Below, piece after piece: positions 25,101 to 40,100 of a DNA stretch of 64,000 bases. The stretch covers positions 47,627,058-47,691,057 of the forward strand of contig CM049310.1 in NCBI GenBank assembly GCA_026874595.1. The letters run 5' to 3'. The translations under genes were made by a program, and so were the position numbers. Each line of letters begins with the position of its first letter. Within the stretch, counting starts at the first letter, position 1. Source of the DNA: Sipunculus nudus (taxonomy: Eukaryota; Annelida; Sipuncula; Golfingiida; Sipunculidae). The notes below the pieces were generated by a model, which had not been told where the DNA came from, did no database searches, and saw only the letters and a program-made list of their open reading frames with translations.

Positions 25101-28100
25101 TTGAAACTTTGTAGAGAACAGGAATCCTCTAGATTAAATTTTATACATCAATATGAAATTATTAACCTTATCTGTCGAGGTTACACCATTTTAAAAACAT
25201 ATGAATTCTGTGCATGGACTCTTTGCAGATTGCACATCTTGCACAAGTCTCAGACAACGATATCGCTCGGGTGTTGTCCTGGCACATGTCAGCAGATATG
25301 GACTGTGTTGTGACCACAACCACAAAAAAGGTGGGAGCTCAGAACCGTGACAATTTGATGATATTAATCCTGTGTGCTGATTTAATGCTTAGAAATTTGT
25401 ATATTTTTGAAGTTACTTTACTTAAAATGTGATGCTTAAAAACTTTTTGAGACACCAGGTTCTTAGGGCCCAAGCGTTTGTTGGGGCACTTGAATTTCTG
25501 GCTGTAGGAACCTTGACTACGAGGTTCAAAGTTTACCCTGGTACCAATCACTGACCATTGCTAGATGCCTCTGACAAACCAGTCAGTTGTGTAAATACTG
25601 TGCTGATAACTGAGCCTTAAATGTCACTTTAATCAAATAATCATATTATAACAAATTATAATTATATCATAAGATAACGGCATAAAATAAAATAAAAAAA
25701 AGATTCAGTCAGAAGTCATTTTACCAAAACGTTTCTCAAGCCAGCTGATGTAAGTCTGCAAGATAAGTCACTTTCAGTAAACGCTAAAGCCAAGTCTTTG
25801 ACATGGCTCAGAGAATGGAAAACAACCGGCAGAATTAAGCCTCCTCAGTGTAGGCTTAGTATTTCAGCCCGCCAGGTGACTTAACTCATTAACATTATTT
25901 TTAACTGAAACCGACTTAAAGTTCGATAAAAGTGACTTAAGTCAAAAATGCAGAATATCAGACTTAAGTCAGTTTACTGAAACTGGGCCCTGCAGTTATC
26001 ATACCTTATGAGGCCAATGATTTATTTTCTGAACCAGTACTGTGACTCTGTTTGGTGACTTGTTCTGGTATGCAACTTTACATCAGCTTCTTTGAACTGA
26101 TCATTATACAAATATATGCTTCTGCAGAAAAATATCACCAGGTTGTTTGATAAGTCTTTTACTTTCAGACGCTTGGTAATCTTGAAATCATGAAAATTAT
26201 ACCTTAAAAAAAGACCAAACATTGTGAAAATTCAACCTCTTAGATTTAAAGCCACGTCTTAAACACAGGGGTTCCACTGACTCCTGTGTTTCCTATATTT
26301 TCTCACAAAAGAAATGTTTCCTATAATTTCCTGTATTTTACATCATTTAGACCATAAGCACCTATATTTTCCTATATAGGAATCATATATCATATATAAT
26401 ATCATTTATTATATCATAAATATCATGTTTCCAACGTAACTTATAACTTTGGTATATAGACCCATTTCTATAAAAACAAGCAAATTCATGGAATTTATGT
26501 CCTCTGCTTCTGCCTCTTGTTGTCCCCTGCCTGCCGCCTTTAATATGTTTTAGTTTTTATTTTCCCTTGAAGATGTGTCCACATGTCAAAGTGGCTGTGT
26601 TTTAGTTTTTATTGTCCCTGAAGATGTCTCTACATGTCATAAGTTTGGTTGTGAATTGGGAAAAAAAGTGGAAATTTCTTGTTTGTTTTGGAGCTGGTGA
26701 TAATAAATTAGACTCCCCAAAACCAATCCCAACCAAGGTATACATGAGAGTAATCTCTGACCCAAATTTGAATGAAATCAGATATTTAAGAAAGTAATCC
26801 CACGGAAACAAAAAAACATGATGGACGCACATACAGACGGACAGAGAAATCAATGTCCCATTTTCCGCAGAAGTGGGGGACAAAAAATTAGAGAAAAGAT
26901 GGTCATGTTGAGTTACCATACACAAACACGATTGTGCATTGAAAATGCCTATATTTTTCCTATACTTTGGCTGGAAATTCCTATGAACTCCTATATTTTG
27001 TCTCAAGTACCCCTGTTTAATTCCTTTATTTCTTCAGGACTTTGGTGGGAGCCCTGTTACAGTATATCTCTGTAGCTGTGCATCTCTTTACCTGTATATC
27101 TCTGTAAAACAGGTTTCTGCAGCTGCACGTCTCTGGAACAGTTACACTCCTCCAGTAGCTGTTATACACTGCAGTCATTCTTTATCTCCTTTGCTCTAAC
27201 CATTGCTTTGTTTAGCCAGGTTTGCTGGGTTTCAACACTAGGCCTGGCACAGGGCCAAGAGTTGTTATCAAACCAATGAGAGAAGGCAGATGGTCACGGG
27301 TTTAAAACGTGAGGTTGGACGCACAGTGCAACACCCAGCTCTGTGCTGACTACAATTCTTGGCCCTGTGCCAGGCCTGGTGGCGAAACCGAAAAAAAATT
27401 GCTGAAGAAGCGAGGGGGATATAGATGACTGAAATGTATAACTGTTGCACGAGGAGTGTAAAGAACGGTATGTCTCTCTAATAGTTTGTCAAAAGCTTGA
27501 GAGAAAACTGGAGGGGCCTGGACAGTTGGAGGTAAAACTCTCGGCTCTCTACCCTGGCAACCCTAGTTCGATCCCCGGCTGGCTTTGATAGTGGGTTTTA
27601 ATTGCCAATCCAAGGCCAGAGGTTTTCTCCCTGTTCTCTGGTTTCCTCTACAGTCTACTGAACCCTACCACCTGAGCCATAGAGAGTGTTGGATTACCAT
27701 CTTTCCCATAAGATAATCTGCAGATACTGTAGACACCGTAGATAATCTGCATGCCCATTTAGGGCAACAATTTCTTACTGTCTTCCAAACGATGTTCAGT
27801 GCAACAGGAAAATAGTTGGGAAATTATGCTTCCATGGTTTCTAGTTAAGATTTTATAAAGAAAAACTGCAGAATATCTTTGAGGGAAGAAAGTATTTATA
27901 ATAACTATTTGTACAGTCCATGTGAAATAAATAATAGTTTATATAAAACCAGAATATAACAGCCACTGTCAATACAGCAAAAACAAAACATGAATGATCA
28001 GGTTGATAGATGACTGACCTTTACATATCAGATTATACACAGAGATTCAGAAGTAAAACTTTATGTTTAACATTCAAAATTGTGTGATTGTAGGCCAAAG

Positions 28101-31100
28101 AAATTTACCAACGAACCAGTGGTAAACAGCAAGTGTTACCTCTGGACTCCATCTACCGTAAAAACCTTCCAGACTGGAACAAGTGAGTAGAGTGACCTTC
28201 TGTTTATGTATTATAACATTAAAAGGCAGCACTACTTATGCATCTCCCCAGGAGCTGAGCATTTCAGTGGTCTCTTTAATTAATGAACCACTACCTGAAT
28301 TAAAAATGAGAAATTCAAATTAAAACAATTATCTAATAATATGCAAAAATGTACCCTTTATTTTCAAAAGAGATTATATGTGCTTAACCACCAACTATAT
28401 ACATAAAATATTTTGTATGAAGACAATTCATGTATTGTTTTCAAATGTTTAAGATGTTTTCATTTTTCATTGATAATATAAAATTAGTGGTGAAATAATC
28501 ATCAGATTAATGAATTGTTAAAATAATTGATAGAAGTGGAAGACCACTGCAGCTGAAACAGAGATGTTTCCTATATAGGGTTTCTATATCGGTTTTAAAT
28601 ATAGTGATATTCTAATATAATTATTTCAGTATGACCAGCTAAAATATACTGTAGTTCTGCAGGCATAAAGATGTTTTAAGCACAAATCATAGCGGAAAAA
28701 AAAACTAATTATTTTACAGATCTTGACATTGTTTGATTACAAGCCCCTTGTGGCATAGCTTTATGGCCTCTACCTATCAAGATATGGTTGAAATTTCAGT
28801 TTAAGCCAGACTTCAGGTGATGGAGTGGTTCTTTGACTATTTTAAAGGTCTCTGGCATCATTTTGCTAAGATTTATCCCAAATCATTGTACATGCATAAT
28901 TTCTTTCATGAAATGTCTCTTTACGCTTACTAAATACATTATCTTTTGACAACCTATAGATTTGTTATACATTTACCATGCTTATACTTATTCAGGCCAC
29001 TGCCACATAACCGTATAAGATCCAGCTGGAAACCTCCTGGCAACCCTGTATATGCTCGAAGTCTGCTTGTATTTCCTCATGATGAAGATAGCTGTCGTAT
29101 TGGTAAGTCTCCTCTTACTCTGCAGTTATGTGAGAGTTGTGAAGTCCTGTGTATCCTTGCATGCAGTCTGCTGAGGGCCTTGTCACACCTTCTCTCCATA
29201 ATCTTCTTGGGACATGATTGACAAGAGGGATTTAATGTCACTTTTATATAATGTGGTTCATGAAGTGTCTTGTTATGTAGGCATCCACAGTAACAAGGTA
29301 ATTTCAAATATAATTATTGTATTATGAATCTGATATTATCATATTTTTAGCTTAGCTGACTAAGAGTCATCTGAGCTATAGTCGTGGTCCATTGTCCGTC
29401 GTCCGTCCGTCTGTCTGTAGATCTGGCACATTTTGAAACCGTAAAACTTAGGAATCCAAAATTTGGCATAATGTTAGATGTCCCCAAGATCTCCTACCAA
29501 GCCGAAAACTGGTCTTTGCGACTTCCTTCCTTTGAGAAATTAAGGAAAAACCTCAATTTTTAGCTCAGCTGACTATAAGTCATCTGAGCTATAGTCGTGG
29601 TCCATTGTCCGTCGTCCGTCTGTCTGTCAGTTAAACTGGCACATTTTGAAACCGTTAGACCTACGAATCCCAAATTCGGCATACAGTTAGATGTCCCCAA
29701 AATCTCCTAACATACCGAAAATTGGGTCAATAGGACTTTGTTTCTTTGAGATATTAAGAAAAAAACCTCCATTTTCCATAAAAAAAACCATTGTTACACT
29801 ATAAGACTGTCTAATATCAAAACCACTGATCTGATTTTGATCATAGTGAATATGCATATTCTTCCATACATTTTCTATGTACATACCAAAAATTAGGTCA
29901 GTATTGCGTAATTTGTTTAAGTTATGGGCCGGAACATAATGCACCTCATAAAAAAATCAGGAAATATATTAACTCACTTAACATAAGAATGGCTGAAGCT
30001 AGAGACTTCTTTTCAGGGATATAACTCCATTTAATCAAGATTCAATTGTATACCGAAAATTAGATCTGAATTTTTTAAATTTTATAAGTTATTCGCATAA
30101 ATATGAAATCAGTACCTAAAATTTTGCCCAAATTTGGGCATGGCATGTTTTTTCCCTGTAAGTACTGTTGGTTTAATTTTCATATCATGCACACGTAAGG
30201 ATTTCAGCTTCTAAATTCTGAAATTTGAAAGGAATTGACCAAAAACTGTAACTTTTCTTACATTTTTTATGAGACCATGTCACACCTAGGCTGTACTGAA
30301 GCCCCTCTGTATGTCCCCATATTGACCTTTCATGCTTGAAGCGAGGCATATACTGCAGCAAGCCAGCTCTTGGGTGGCCTCAGCTGGATATAGCTATTCA
30401 ACCCCCCTCCTCTTGTAATTGTTTGGCCAAAAACATAAAAAAAACAATAATTTAAAAAAGATTATTGATTTACAATAGCAACTTTAAGAAAAATAAATGG
30501 AAAAGGAATTTTATGGTTAATGGGTAACAGGGACCTTGCAATTACTGATGTTTTATGGATCTTTCATGGATTGCTGAAAATATATTTCAAATGACACCAT
30601 GCAGTCACCATTGGGTATTTTTTAATTTCAATCATAAAAATGAAAAATAAATAATTTAATAAAATTGTTGTTCACTATAAGGGATTATGTGAAGTAAGTT
30701 CATGATAGACAAGGATGCACTTGATCATATTAAATATTCTAAATTTCCAGATCTTTTCCAGGTGTTTAATTTGTTGGGTTTTTTTATTACAAAATTAAAA
30801 AAAATGAAAAAAATTACTCAGACAAGTGCTAATTAAAGATCCCAATATGTTTGAATAATAACATTCAGACTCATGGCTGTATCAGCTGTTACATGATACT
30901 GGGTAAATAATCAAAATTTATATTTCTGGTAACTTTATTTCAGTTAATAAAATTAAACATTCCCAACTCCAGTTTGCTCCTTGTATAATATATTGGTTTG
31001 TTTTGATCCTTGCGTTATTTTTAACACATGTATTAGTTTTGAAGTAGAGATTATTTTCTTTTTTTTCTGATACAAATTAAAAAAAAAAAAAATTTTTTAA

Positions 31101-34100
31101 ATCTGATAAAAAAATCAGGTCTTAAAGACAAGTTCTCATTATGATGTCTGTTATGTTAATAATTGTCATAAGTGTCTTGACAGTGATGTGAAAGTATTCA
31201 AAAGAGAATATAATATTTTTTTAATAATTAAAGCCATAAACCCAGGTAGTTGCAATCATTATTTAAATTTGTGAAATTTGTATATTCTGGATTCTCAACA
31301 GTTTTGTTCAACTGAAACTGAATAAATATGAGACCTTGAGTGAATACTTAATAATTGTATTCAAATATGATTAAAAATAAAATTCAGTAGTTCAATAATG
31401 TAAATTTATACAAATACTAATAGAGGTAAAAAGAAAGAATTTGAGTGCAAATACTTTCAAAATGTATTCATTAATGCATTCATGAATATATTTTATAATT
31501 TTATTTAAATCATTTATTTAAATTATATTATTAAAAGAAATCTTCAAATGTTACTGTTAATATTTTTTAATTAAAATTATATTTTGCCCAATAATTCCAA
31601 TTAATTTTTAATGAATAGTTTAACTCTCAGATCATTTGTGCTAGTGGTACTTTTGGCTATGGGCAACTTGAAATTATTGAATAACAGTTAACTCCTTTGT
31701 AAAAAGCATGCATGATAATTAACATGACTTACAGTGGACATTTATTTCCTGTTACTAGTGTTAGTGCTGTGGATTTAATTTTCACAGCATGTACACATAA
31801 GCATTTCAACTGTTTAAATCTGAAATTTGAAACCAATTGATCAAAAACTGTAGATGTCATTCAAGTTTTCAAGCACCATGCCTTGATTGTTTTCATCTAG
31901 TCAGTGAAATGTGTGCTTGGTCAGTATTACATAACCAGTTCAACTTCTTACCTAGCCACTGCCTCTGTGATTGTCTGGGTCAGGCAGTAATTACCAGAGA
32001 GCCTCTCTCTCTCTGGCAGTCTAGCTCACTCTCTTTCTCTCTCTCTCTTTCTCTCTCTCTCTTTCTCTCCCATTCTCTCTCACCCTTAAACCTCCCATTC
32101 TCCTTGCACCCCATTCTGTTGACAGGTAATATAAACCAGATTAATTAGCTATGAATGTTGAAGCAATTTAGAAATGTGAAATATTCATATATATATATAT
32201 ATGTTATACTGTAAATGTGTAGTTACATTTTTAAACTTGGAAAAAATGATGTATTGAAGAAAGGAATAAAGGCAAATATTGTTAATTTTTCCTGGCTCAG
32301 TAGAATGGGAATAAAAATGATTTGCTTTGTTTCTCCACCTTTGTGCCTGCTTAAATATTTAAATTATTATGAATAAACATTTTTCTCTGTAAGCACTTGA
32401 ATTCAATTTAATATCCTGTATGAATATGCAAGGGTGCTGTAACTCCCACCATCCCCTTCCCCTACCCCATAGAGTCCTTGCTCTTTGGCACTGTGAACAA
32501 TAATTCTATTGCTTTTCCATAAAATTTAATAATTAAAGATAATATATACAGAAAGACTGAGGCATTTTAACTCCCATCATAACCCCCCCCCCCCCCCGTC
32601 AATCCTTCCACCTATTAAGTAGGGACTTTATGGCTTCTGTATACATATGATAAAAATAGAAAATAGGTTTATTAAAATAATTGGATCTCATTAAACAAAT
32701 CTGTAAACTGTTGAACTGTCAACAGCTTATCAAAAAGGTAACAAATGGAAACACATGGTCAGATCTCAGAATATTATTTGCAACAATTTCTTCAATCATA
32801 TCAACCAACCATGGCCAAGATTACTTTTCCGATCAGACTTTTATCTGCTTTTCATAATATTTTAGATTTTAACCTTCTAGGTGTTTAAGTACTGTTGAAT
32901 GCTCCATCCCCTCTCTCTGTCTCTCTTTCTCTCTTTCTCTGTCTCTCTCTCTCCTTTTCTCTCTACATCCACCTCATAGCTGCCCTCACTGTTCCCTTCT
33001 CCGAGCCCCATCCCAATGTCAGCCTCCGTAAACAAGAACAAGATGAATCAGATATATTCATACTTTAATATTTTGTATAACTATTTGTCCATAGGTATCT
33101 ATGTACATGCCAGAAATTATGTCAATATTGTGTAATATGTAGACATAGTGGGCATCAAAATAATATACATTGTTAAGACTGAAGAGATATTGTGTCATAC
33201 AGTAACAAATTCATAAATCCCCTCATCAGCATAGTAAATCATAACATCATATCTGTCAAATTGAAATTTTGCAGACTTCCATACACTATAGATCCTTCAA
33301 CAAATAGCCTATTCATCCTTCTACTACTTCTTATTACTGCTGTCATTGCATTCATATTTGCTCAGATATATCGCAATTTTCAACCCCTCCTAAATAAATA
33401 AAAAATAAACCACTATATTTTACTCTATTAATCCATCAGTCAGGTTATTTCATTTATTATTTACTCACATATTACATTACATTCCTTTGTAATAGCCCAA
33501 CATGTCCATAATATTCATAAGCTTTATCGACTCGTTGATGAGTAACAGGAAATTAACTTGCAGTTACTGATGATGTAAGAATCTTGTATGGATGGATAAA
33601 ATGTCTCTGTCAATGTTATTCCAAATAACACCATGCAGTCACCTATGGCATTTTTCAGTTAAATTTTAATGATAAATAAATAAATCATATTATTCATTAC
33701 TAATCATTAGGGATCATATGAAGGAAATTAATGATAGACGAAGATGCAGTTGATAATATTAATCTAGATTCCTACTGTGTCTCTTGTGTAGATTGATGTG
33801 AAAGTAGTGAATATATTACATTTATTTTTCTAAATATAAATAAAAGCCATAAAACTAGGTACTTATGATCATTATTTAAATTTGTGAATTTTGTATATTC
33901 TGGATTCTCAACATAATTGTTTGGCTAAAACTGAATAAATACTAGACATGGTGCGAATGCTTTGCAAATGTATTTGAATACAGATATGAATATGTACTGC
34001 ATTAAAAAATTTCTTGCATAAGAATGGAAATTCAGGTAAAAATGAAAGTATTTGAATACCAGTGCAGATACTTTCAAAATGTATTCATGAATGCATTGAT

Positions 34101-37100
34101 GAATATATTCTATATTATTATTTTAATAATCATTTCAGTTATATTTTATTTTTAAAAAATAATATGATTTCTTATTATTTATTAAATAAAAATTATATTT
34201 GCACAATATTTGTTATTAAATTTTAATAAATATTATATTTGCACAATATTTGTTATTAAATTTTAATAAATAGTTAAACTCTTTTATTATATGTGCTGCT
34301 TATAAGTTAAATGGCCAAGTCGAAATCTGTGTGACAATAGCACTCCATTTGTTAATAAAATAAATGAAATCAATCCTCTTCCCTGTCTCCAAAGATACTA
34401 TCAAAATCATACATAAGCTAAACACAAACAACTGATAATACAGCTTATATTTATTACCACACAAAACCAGCATGTGCCTCATTTCCAAATCATATTTTTA
34501 GCTCAGCTGACTATAAGTCATCTGAGCTATAGTCGTGGTCCATTGTCCGTCGTTAGTCCGTCTGTCCGTCCGTCCGTCCGTCCGTAGATGTGGCACGTTT
34601 TGAAACCGTAAGACCTAGGAATCCAAAATTCGGCATAATGTTAGATGTCCCCAAGATCTCCTACCAAGCCGAAAACTGGGTCTTTGCGACTTTGTTCCTT
34701 TGAGAAATTAAAGAAAAACCTCAATTTTTTATTAAAAACCTATTTTTACACTTCAGGACTGCCTAATATCAAAACCACTCATCTGTTTTTCCTCATATTT
34801 ACCATAGTTATTCCTCTATATAGTTCCTATGTACATGCCAGAAATTATGTCTGTATTATAAATTTTTAAAAAGTTATGGGCCCAAACATAATGCATTGTG
34901 TAAAAAATCAGGAAAGATATTTGATCACTTAACACAAAATATGTTAAAGCTATAAACTTTTTTTCCAGTAATATAACTTTAATTAATCAAAATTAAATTG
35001 TATACCCAAAATTAGATCAAAATCTTTTAAATTTTTTAAAATATAAACAAAAATAAAAAATTGGTACCTTAAATTTTGCCCAACTTTGACCATGGCACGT
35101 TTTTTTCCTGTAAGTACTGTGGATTTAATTTTCACAGCATGTTTTTTTATAGCATTTTGTCTGTAAACACCAAAAATTTGAAACCAGTTGATCAAAAACT
35201 GTAGATTTTATTCAAGCTTTCAAGCACCATGTAACATATTGTTTACATCAAACTAGTGTCATGCAGTTTGCAAGTGCTCAGCTCCCCAACTTCAGCTCTC
35301 AGTTCCTAAAATTTGGCATACAATTAGATGTCTCAAAAATCCCCTACCATGCCAAGAATTTGATCACTAGGACTTAATACCTTCAAGATATTAATGAAAA
35401 ACTTCATTTTTCCATTAAAAACCCATTGTTACACTTCAAGACAGCCTAATATAAAAACCACTGATCTGACTTTAGTCATATATAATATACATATTTTTCT
35501 ATATATTCTCTATGCACATGCCAGAAATGATGTCAGTATTGCGTAATTGTTTTAAGTTATGGGCCCAAACATAATGCACTTTGTAAAAAATCAAGAAATA
35601 TATTTACTCCCTTAACAAGAGGATTGCTGAAGCTAGAGATTTTTTGTCAGGGATGTAACATTATTTAATCAGGATTCAATTGAATACCCAAAATTAGTTC
35701 TGAATTTTTCAAATTGTATAGGTTATTAGTATAAATATAAAATTAGTACCTTAAATTTTGCCCAACTTTGACCATGGCATGTTTGTTTCCTGTGAGTACT
35801 GTTGATATAATTTTCATATCATGCACACATAAAGATTTCAGCTTTTTAGTTTGAAAAGCTGAAAGAAATTGGCCAAAAATTGTAGCTTTTATTAATGTTT
35901 TTATGAGACCATGTCAGACCTTGGCTCTCTGTAGCACCTCTTGAGTCACCTGTATGTTGACCTGGTTGAACTTTCAGCAAATTATGCATGCTTGAGGCGA
36001 GACATAAACTGGGGCGTCCAGGCAGCTTATTATATAATGGCCAGCCACAGTTGATCTAGGTGTCCAACCCAACTCATCTAGTAGTTTTAACCAACAACAT
36101 AACAATAAACAATAAATTAATAAATTTTTATTGGTTTTCTAATAACAAATTAAAGAAAAACAGAAAAGGAATTTGTTAGTTGATAATAACAGGAAAATAA
36201 CTTGCAGTTACCGATGATATAAGAATCTTGTATCGATGGATAGAATGTCATGTATTCCAAATAACACCATGCAGTCACCTATGGTATTTTTCAGTTCAAT
36301 TTTAATGATAAAAAAGTAAATCATATTATTCATTACTAATCATTAGGGATCATATGAAGGAAATTAATGATAGACAAAGATGCAGTTGATAATATTAATC
36401 TAGATTCCTACTGTGTCTAGTGTGTACATTGATGTGAAATTAGTCCAAAATAAATATATTACATTTTTTTTAATATAAATAAAAGCCATAAATCCAGGTA
36501 CTTATGATCATTATTTAAATGTGTGAATTTTGTATATTCTAGATTCTCAACATCATTGTTTGGTGAAAACTGAATAAATACCAGACATGGTGCGAATACT
36601 TTGCAATTGTATTTAAACACGAATATGAATATGTACTCCATTATAAAATTTCTTTCATAAGAATGGGAATTCAGGTAAAAATGAAAGTATATGAATACCA
36701 GTGCAAATATTTTCAAAATGTATTTATGAATGCATTCATGAATATATTCTTTAATATTATTTTAATAATCATGTCAGTCATATTTCATTTGAAAAAATCA
36801 TACTATTCTCTTATTATTTTTAATAAAAATTATATTTAGGACAATATTTGTAATTTTTCTAATAAATAGTTAAACTCTTATATTATATGTTCTGCTTATA
36901 TTAGTTATATGGCCAAGTCAAAATCTGTGTGACAATCCCACTCCATTTGTTAATGAAAAAAATGAAATTAATCCTCTTTCCTGTCTCCAAAGGTACTATC
37001 AAAATCATACATAAGCTAAACAACAACAACTCATAATACAGCTTATTTTTATTACCATATAAAACCAGCATGTGCCTCATTTCTAAATCATATTTTTTAT

Positions 37101-40100
37101 CATATATATCAGCTGAGCGCCGTGACCCATAGGTCCCTTGTTTATCATATATAACAGCTGAGTGCCGTGACCCATGGGTCCCTTGTTTATTAATTTGTTT
37201 AATTGGTGCTTTCCTTTCAGTGTTCTCCATGCTCCTTGGTGATACCCTCATCTTAAACACACTAGATGATGCCAACAACTACCGACAGCAGGTCAGTGGT
37301 TTTTAGCTCAGCTGACTATAAGTCATCTCAGCTGTAGTCATGGTCCTTTGTCCGTCAGCCGTCCATCCGGCAGGCCGTTAACAAGGCATGTTTTGAAACT
37401 GTAATTTGAGATAGAGCTAGATGTCCCTAAGTTTTCCTGCCACACCAAAAGTAGATCACTGTGACTTCATTCCTTTGAGAAATTAGGAAAAAACTCAATT
37501 TTTCTTTAAAAAACTTGTTACACTTCAAGACTGCCCACTATGAAAACCACTAAAGTTGGCTAGACCATGGTATGAATAACACTGGTACACTCAGTTTATC
37601 AGATATATTGGGAAAACTTTCATGGGATTTAATTTTTAGCTCACATTGCCATATATTTAACTGTTGAGAAATATTACATTTACACATTTTATTGTTTTTT
37701 AAATGTATCCTTTCATATTACACTTAGGCCAATTACTATTCTTTTCCTTATTGCATCATTAAACGGTTTCATTCCTTAAGTTTCATATATTACACATTGC
37801 AGATGGATTGTATACCTAATTGACTTGTTTTAACTTGCTTATCAAATTTGGCTTTTAGCTCATTTGAAAATGGAAAATTTTAATTGTTTACAGCATTTTA
37901 TTTCAGTTAATATATTATTTGTGTATTATTATGCTTCAGCTTATGTCCATTATTCTATTATTTACATGGTTTTGTAAGTGTCCAGTGGATATATTTACAT
38001 TCATATTATAGTAACTTATAGATGAAATTTTACGAATACATGTATTTGATCATGAGAGGCTCCTCCATCTGTCATGTAGTCCATGACAGTGCAGTCAACA
38101 CATCCACTAGGATTTTATACAAATTTTCTCAGAATCTGTGTCAGCTGAGCGCCGTGACAAACAGGTCCCTTGTTCTCTGTTAATTATAGTTAATTTAACA
38201 TTCTGTTTGAGACAAAATAAGTAAATTACAGTTCAAAATAGCATGTAAAATGGACTTCTTCCTCTAGAGCACGTTGTTGATATTTTTACTTGAACTTCAG
38301 TTGTTAATTAAATTTTTTTAAATCTGGAGAAAATGTTTGTATTTTTTGGTGAATCTGAATATTTATTATAAAAATTTAAGCCAAAACCAAACTTTTCTTT
38401 ACATATACAAATAATATACAAACAATTTTAAAGAACTGATCAGATAATGATTTGGAAAGCATCTGAAGTTCTGTCTTCATTGGGTAGGTTAGTGGGCTAT
38501 TGAAAGGGTGAAAATTTTTTACATTTTATGTTTTTACTTTTAACTTATTTCAGATTGTACAGCACATACACTGTCCAACTATCTTAACGAGGACGGGAGA
38601 CCGTATCCGTAGCAATGGAAAGTTTGGTGGTCTGATGAATGTAGCACTTCCGATAGAGAAGCTGAGAGGGGCAGTGTTTGGTCAGCCACTTCCTGACAAC
38701 TACCACAACCTAACTACACAAATAGGTAATTGGTTTCATTCATAGGGAACAAATCAAGTGGTACTGCATCTGTCTTGAAGTTTCATATATGGAGCATCTC
38801 AGATATGTTGACATTCCAGTATTCCTTACCCCTACACATTACAAACATAATGGCTATTTTGACTCCATTTGTCCTTCAAATTGTAACTGTTGAACCTAGA
38901 AACTTCTATATTAAAAGCTAGTAAACCTTAAAAAATCTTCCTCTGAAATCATTCAAGCACATTGTTCAATATTTCATTGTAAATAAACCCAGATACAAGC
39001 TCTCTCAAGTTTGTTCAAAAAGTTTCGGTTTGATGAATTTTGGCCAAGTTACAGATATTTGAACCTAGTCATTTGGCCTTATAAGTATAATAAGAATCTA
39101 AGAAACGGGCAGGAGCTAGCATCACCAAGTATTACGCAAATGTTTGTCACATTACTCGTATTTGAAATTGAGGTTTTTGTGGTGCAACCTGTTTTGAAAT
39201 GTTTTTAACTGGAAAAAATTCACAATTTTAGTCTCATTCTGCTTCTTCATTATAATGTTTTATGATGAAACTGTCAAGCCAAATTGTTTAATTTTTCACA
39301 AAAATTATCCTAGGTTAGGATCTTAGAATGGATCTGGTTAATTGATATTTGGTTGAGTTATAGAAAGCAGATGTTGGCCTTGTGGCCATGAAAAACCTTT
39401 ATCAAACTCAGGGCTGTAATAGTCTTCTTCTGCAAAACTGTTGTTTCAGATTTTGTAACATTGCACAAAAATGTTTCATAGGGGGCCTTTGTTCAAGTGT
39501 ACTTATATGATTTTAGCAAAAGTCTTTCAGTGTGTATAAACAGATTTGCCAACAGGCCAAGTTTCAGTCTGTATCTATTTATAGCTTTGGCAAACTGCTA
39601 ACTGTATCTGATTGGGCAACAGGTCAAGAGTTCATTAAGTACAGCCAGGTACAGGTCAAGAGTTTACTCAGTGCCTTAGCTGCAGCAAGCAATTTGATCC
39701 CATTCATTTGGGGCAGCTGCCTTCCACAGCTGAGCTTGGTCAGCCCAGTGCACCTGACTCAAAAGATGTTTGATGTAATTGCCTCAGATTTTGGCTTTTC
39801 CATGCATCATTGATGGCTTTCTCCTACACAAGACTAGTTTTGCCACATATAGTGAGTTTTTGCAATGTACATGCTTTTTCTCAGGAGGAATTTGAAATTT
39901 CAGTCTGAAATTATGCATAACTATACATCTCTGATAACTTCATTGTATACAACACTGGTGGTGCCACCTACAACATTTTTTGATGCACAGTGTATGTTCC
40001 TGCTCATTTTTCATGAGTGATTTGACATATCAGCCTGAAGTTGTGCATGCCCATACATCTCAGATAGTTTTGTTGTATGCAACCCTCGTGGTGCGATTTT

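Larger units (their letters stand above)
25331..28093. other. SMCHD1 intron with mixed repeats
   Basis: It contains repeated GACTTAAGTCA motifs (25880-25985), a possible element with CAGGGGT at 26266 and its complement ending at 27015 (no clear target duplication), the palindrome at 27228-27389 and a SINE at about 27500-27700. No separate gene is supported. Confidence 0.5.

Noticed and set aside
26266-27015. hAT element with CAGGGGT ends
   Set aside because: CAGGGGTTCC and the complement of GTACCCCTG occur at the two ends, but the 8-base flanks agree at only about half the positions and subterminal similarity is poor, so it is mentioned only within the intron entry.
31837-32148. Plus-strand 103-residue frame with a Ser/Leu run
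   Set aside because: The frame crosses a (TC)n tract and old element sequence, and has no domain.
36901-37278. Minus-strand frames with LVLCGNK/LETGKRI at 14117-14395, 34300-34488 and 36901-37278
   Set aside because: The same frame recurs because it lies in the 3' half of the hairpin-ended element. Copies differ by frame-breaking changes, and the last also overlaps the true SMCHD1 exon on the other strand.
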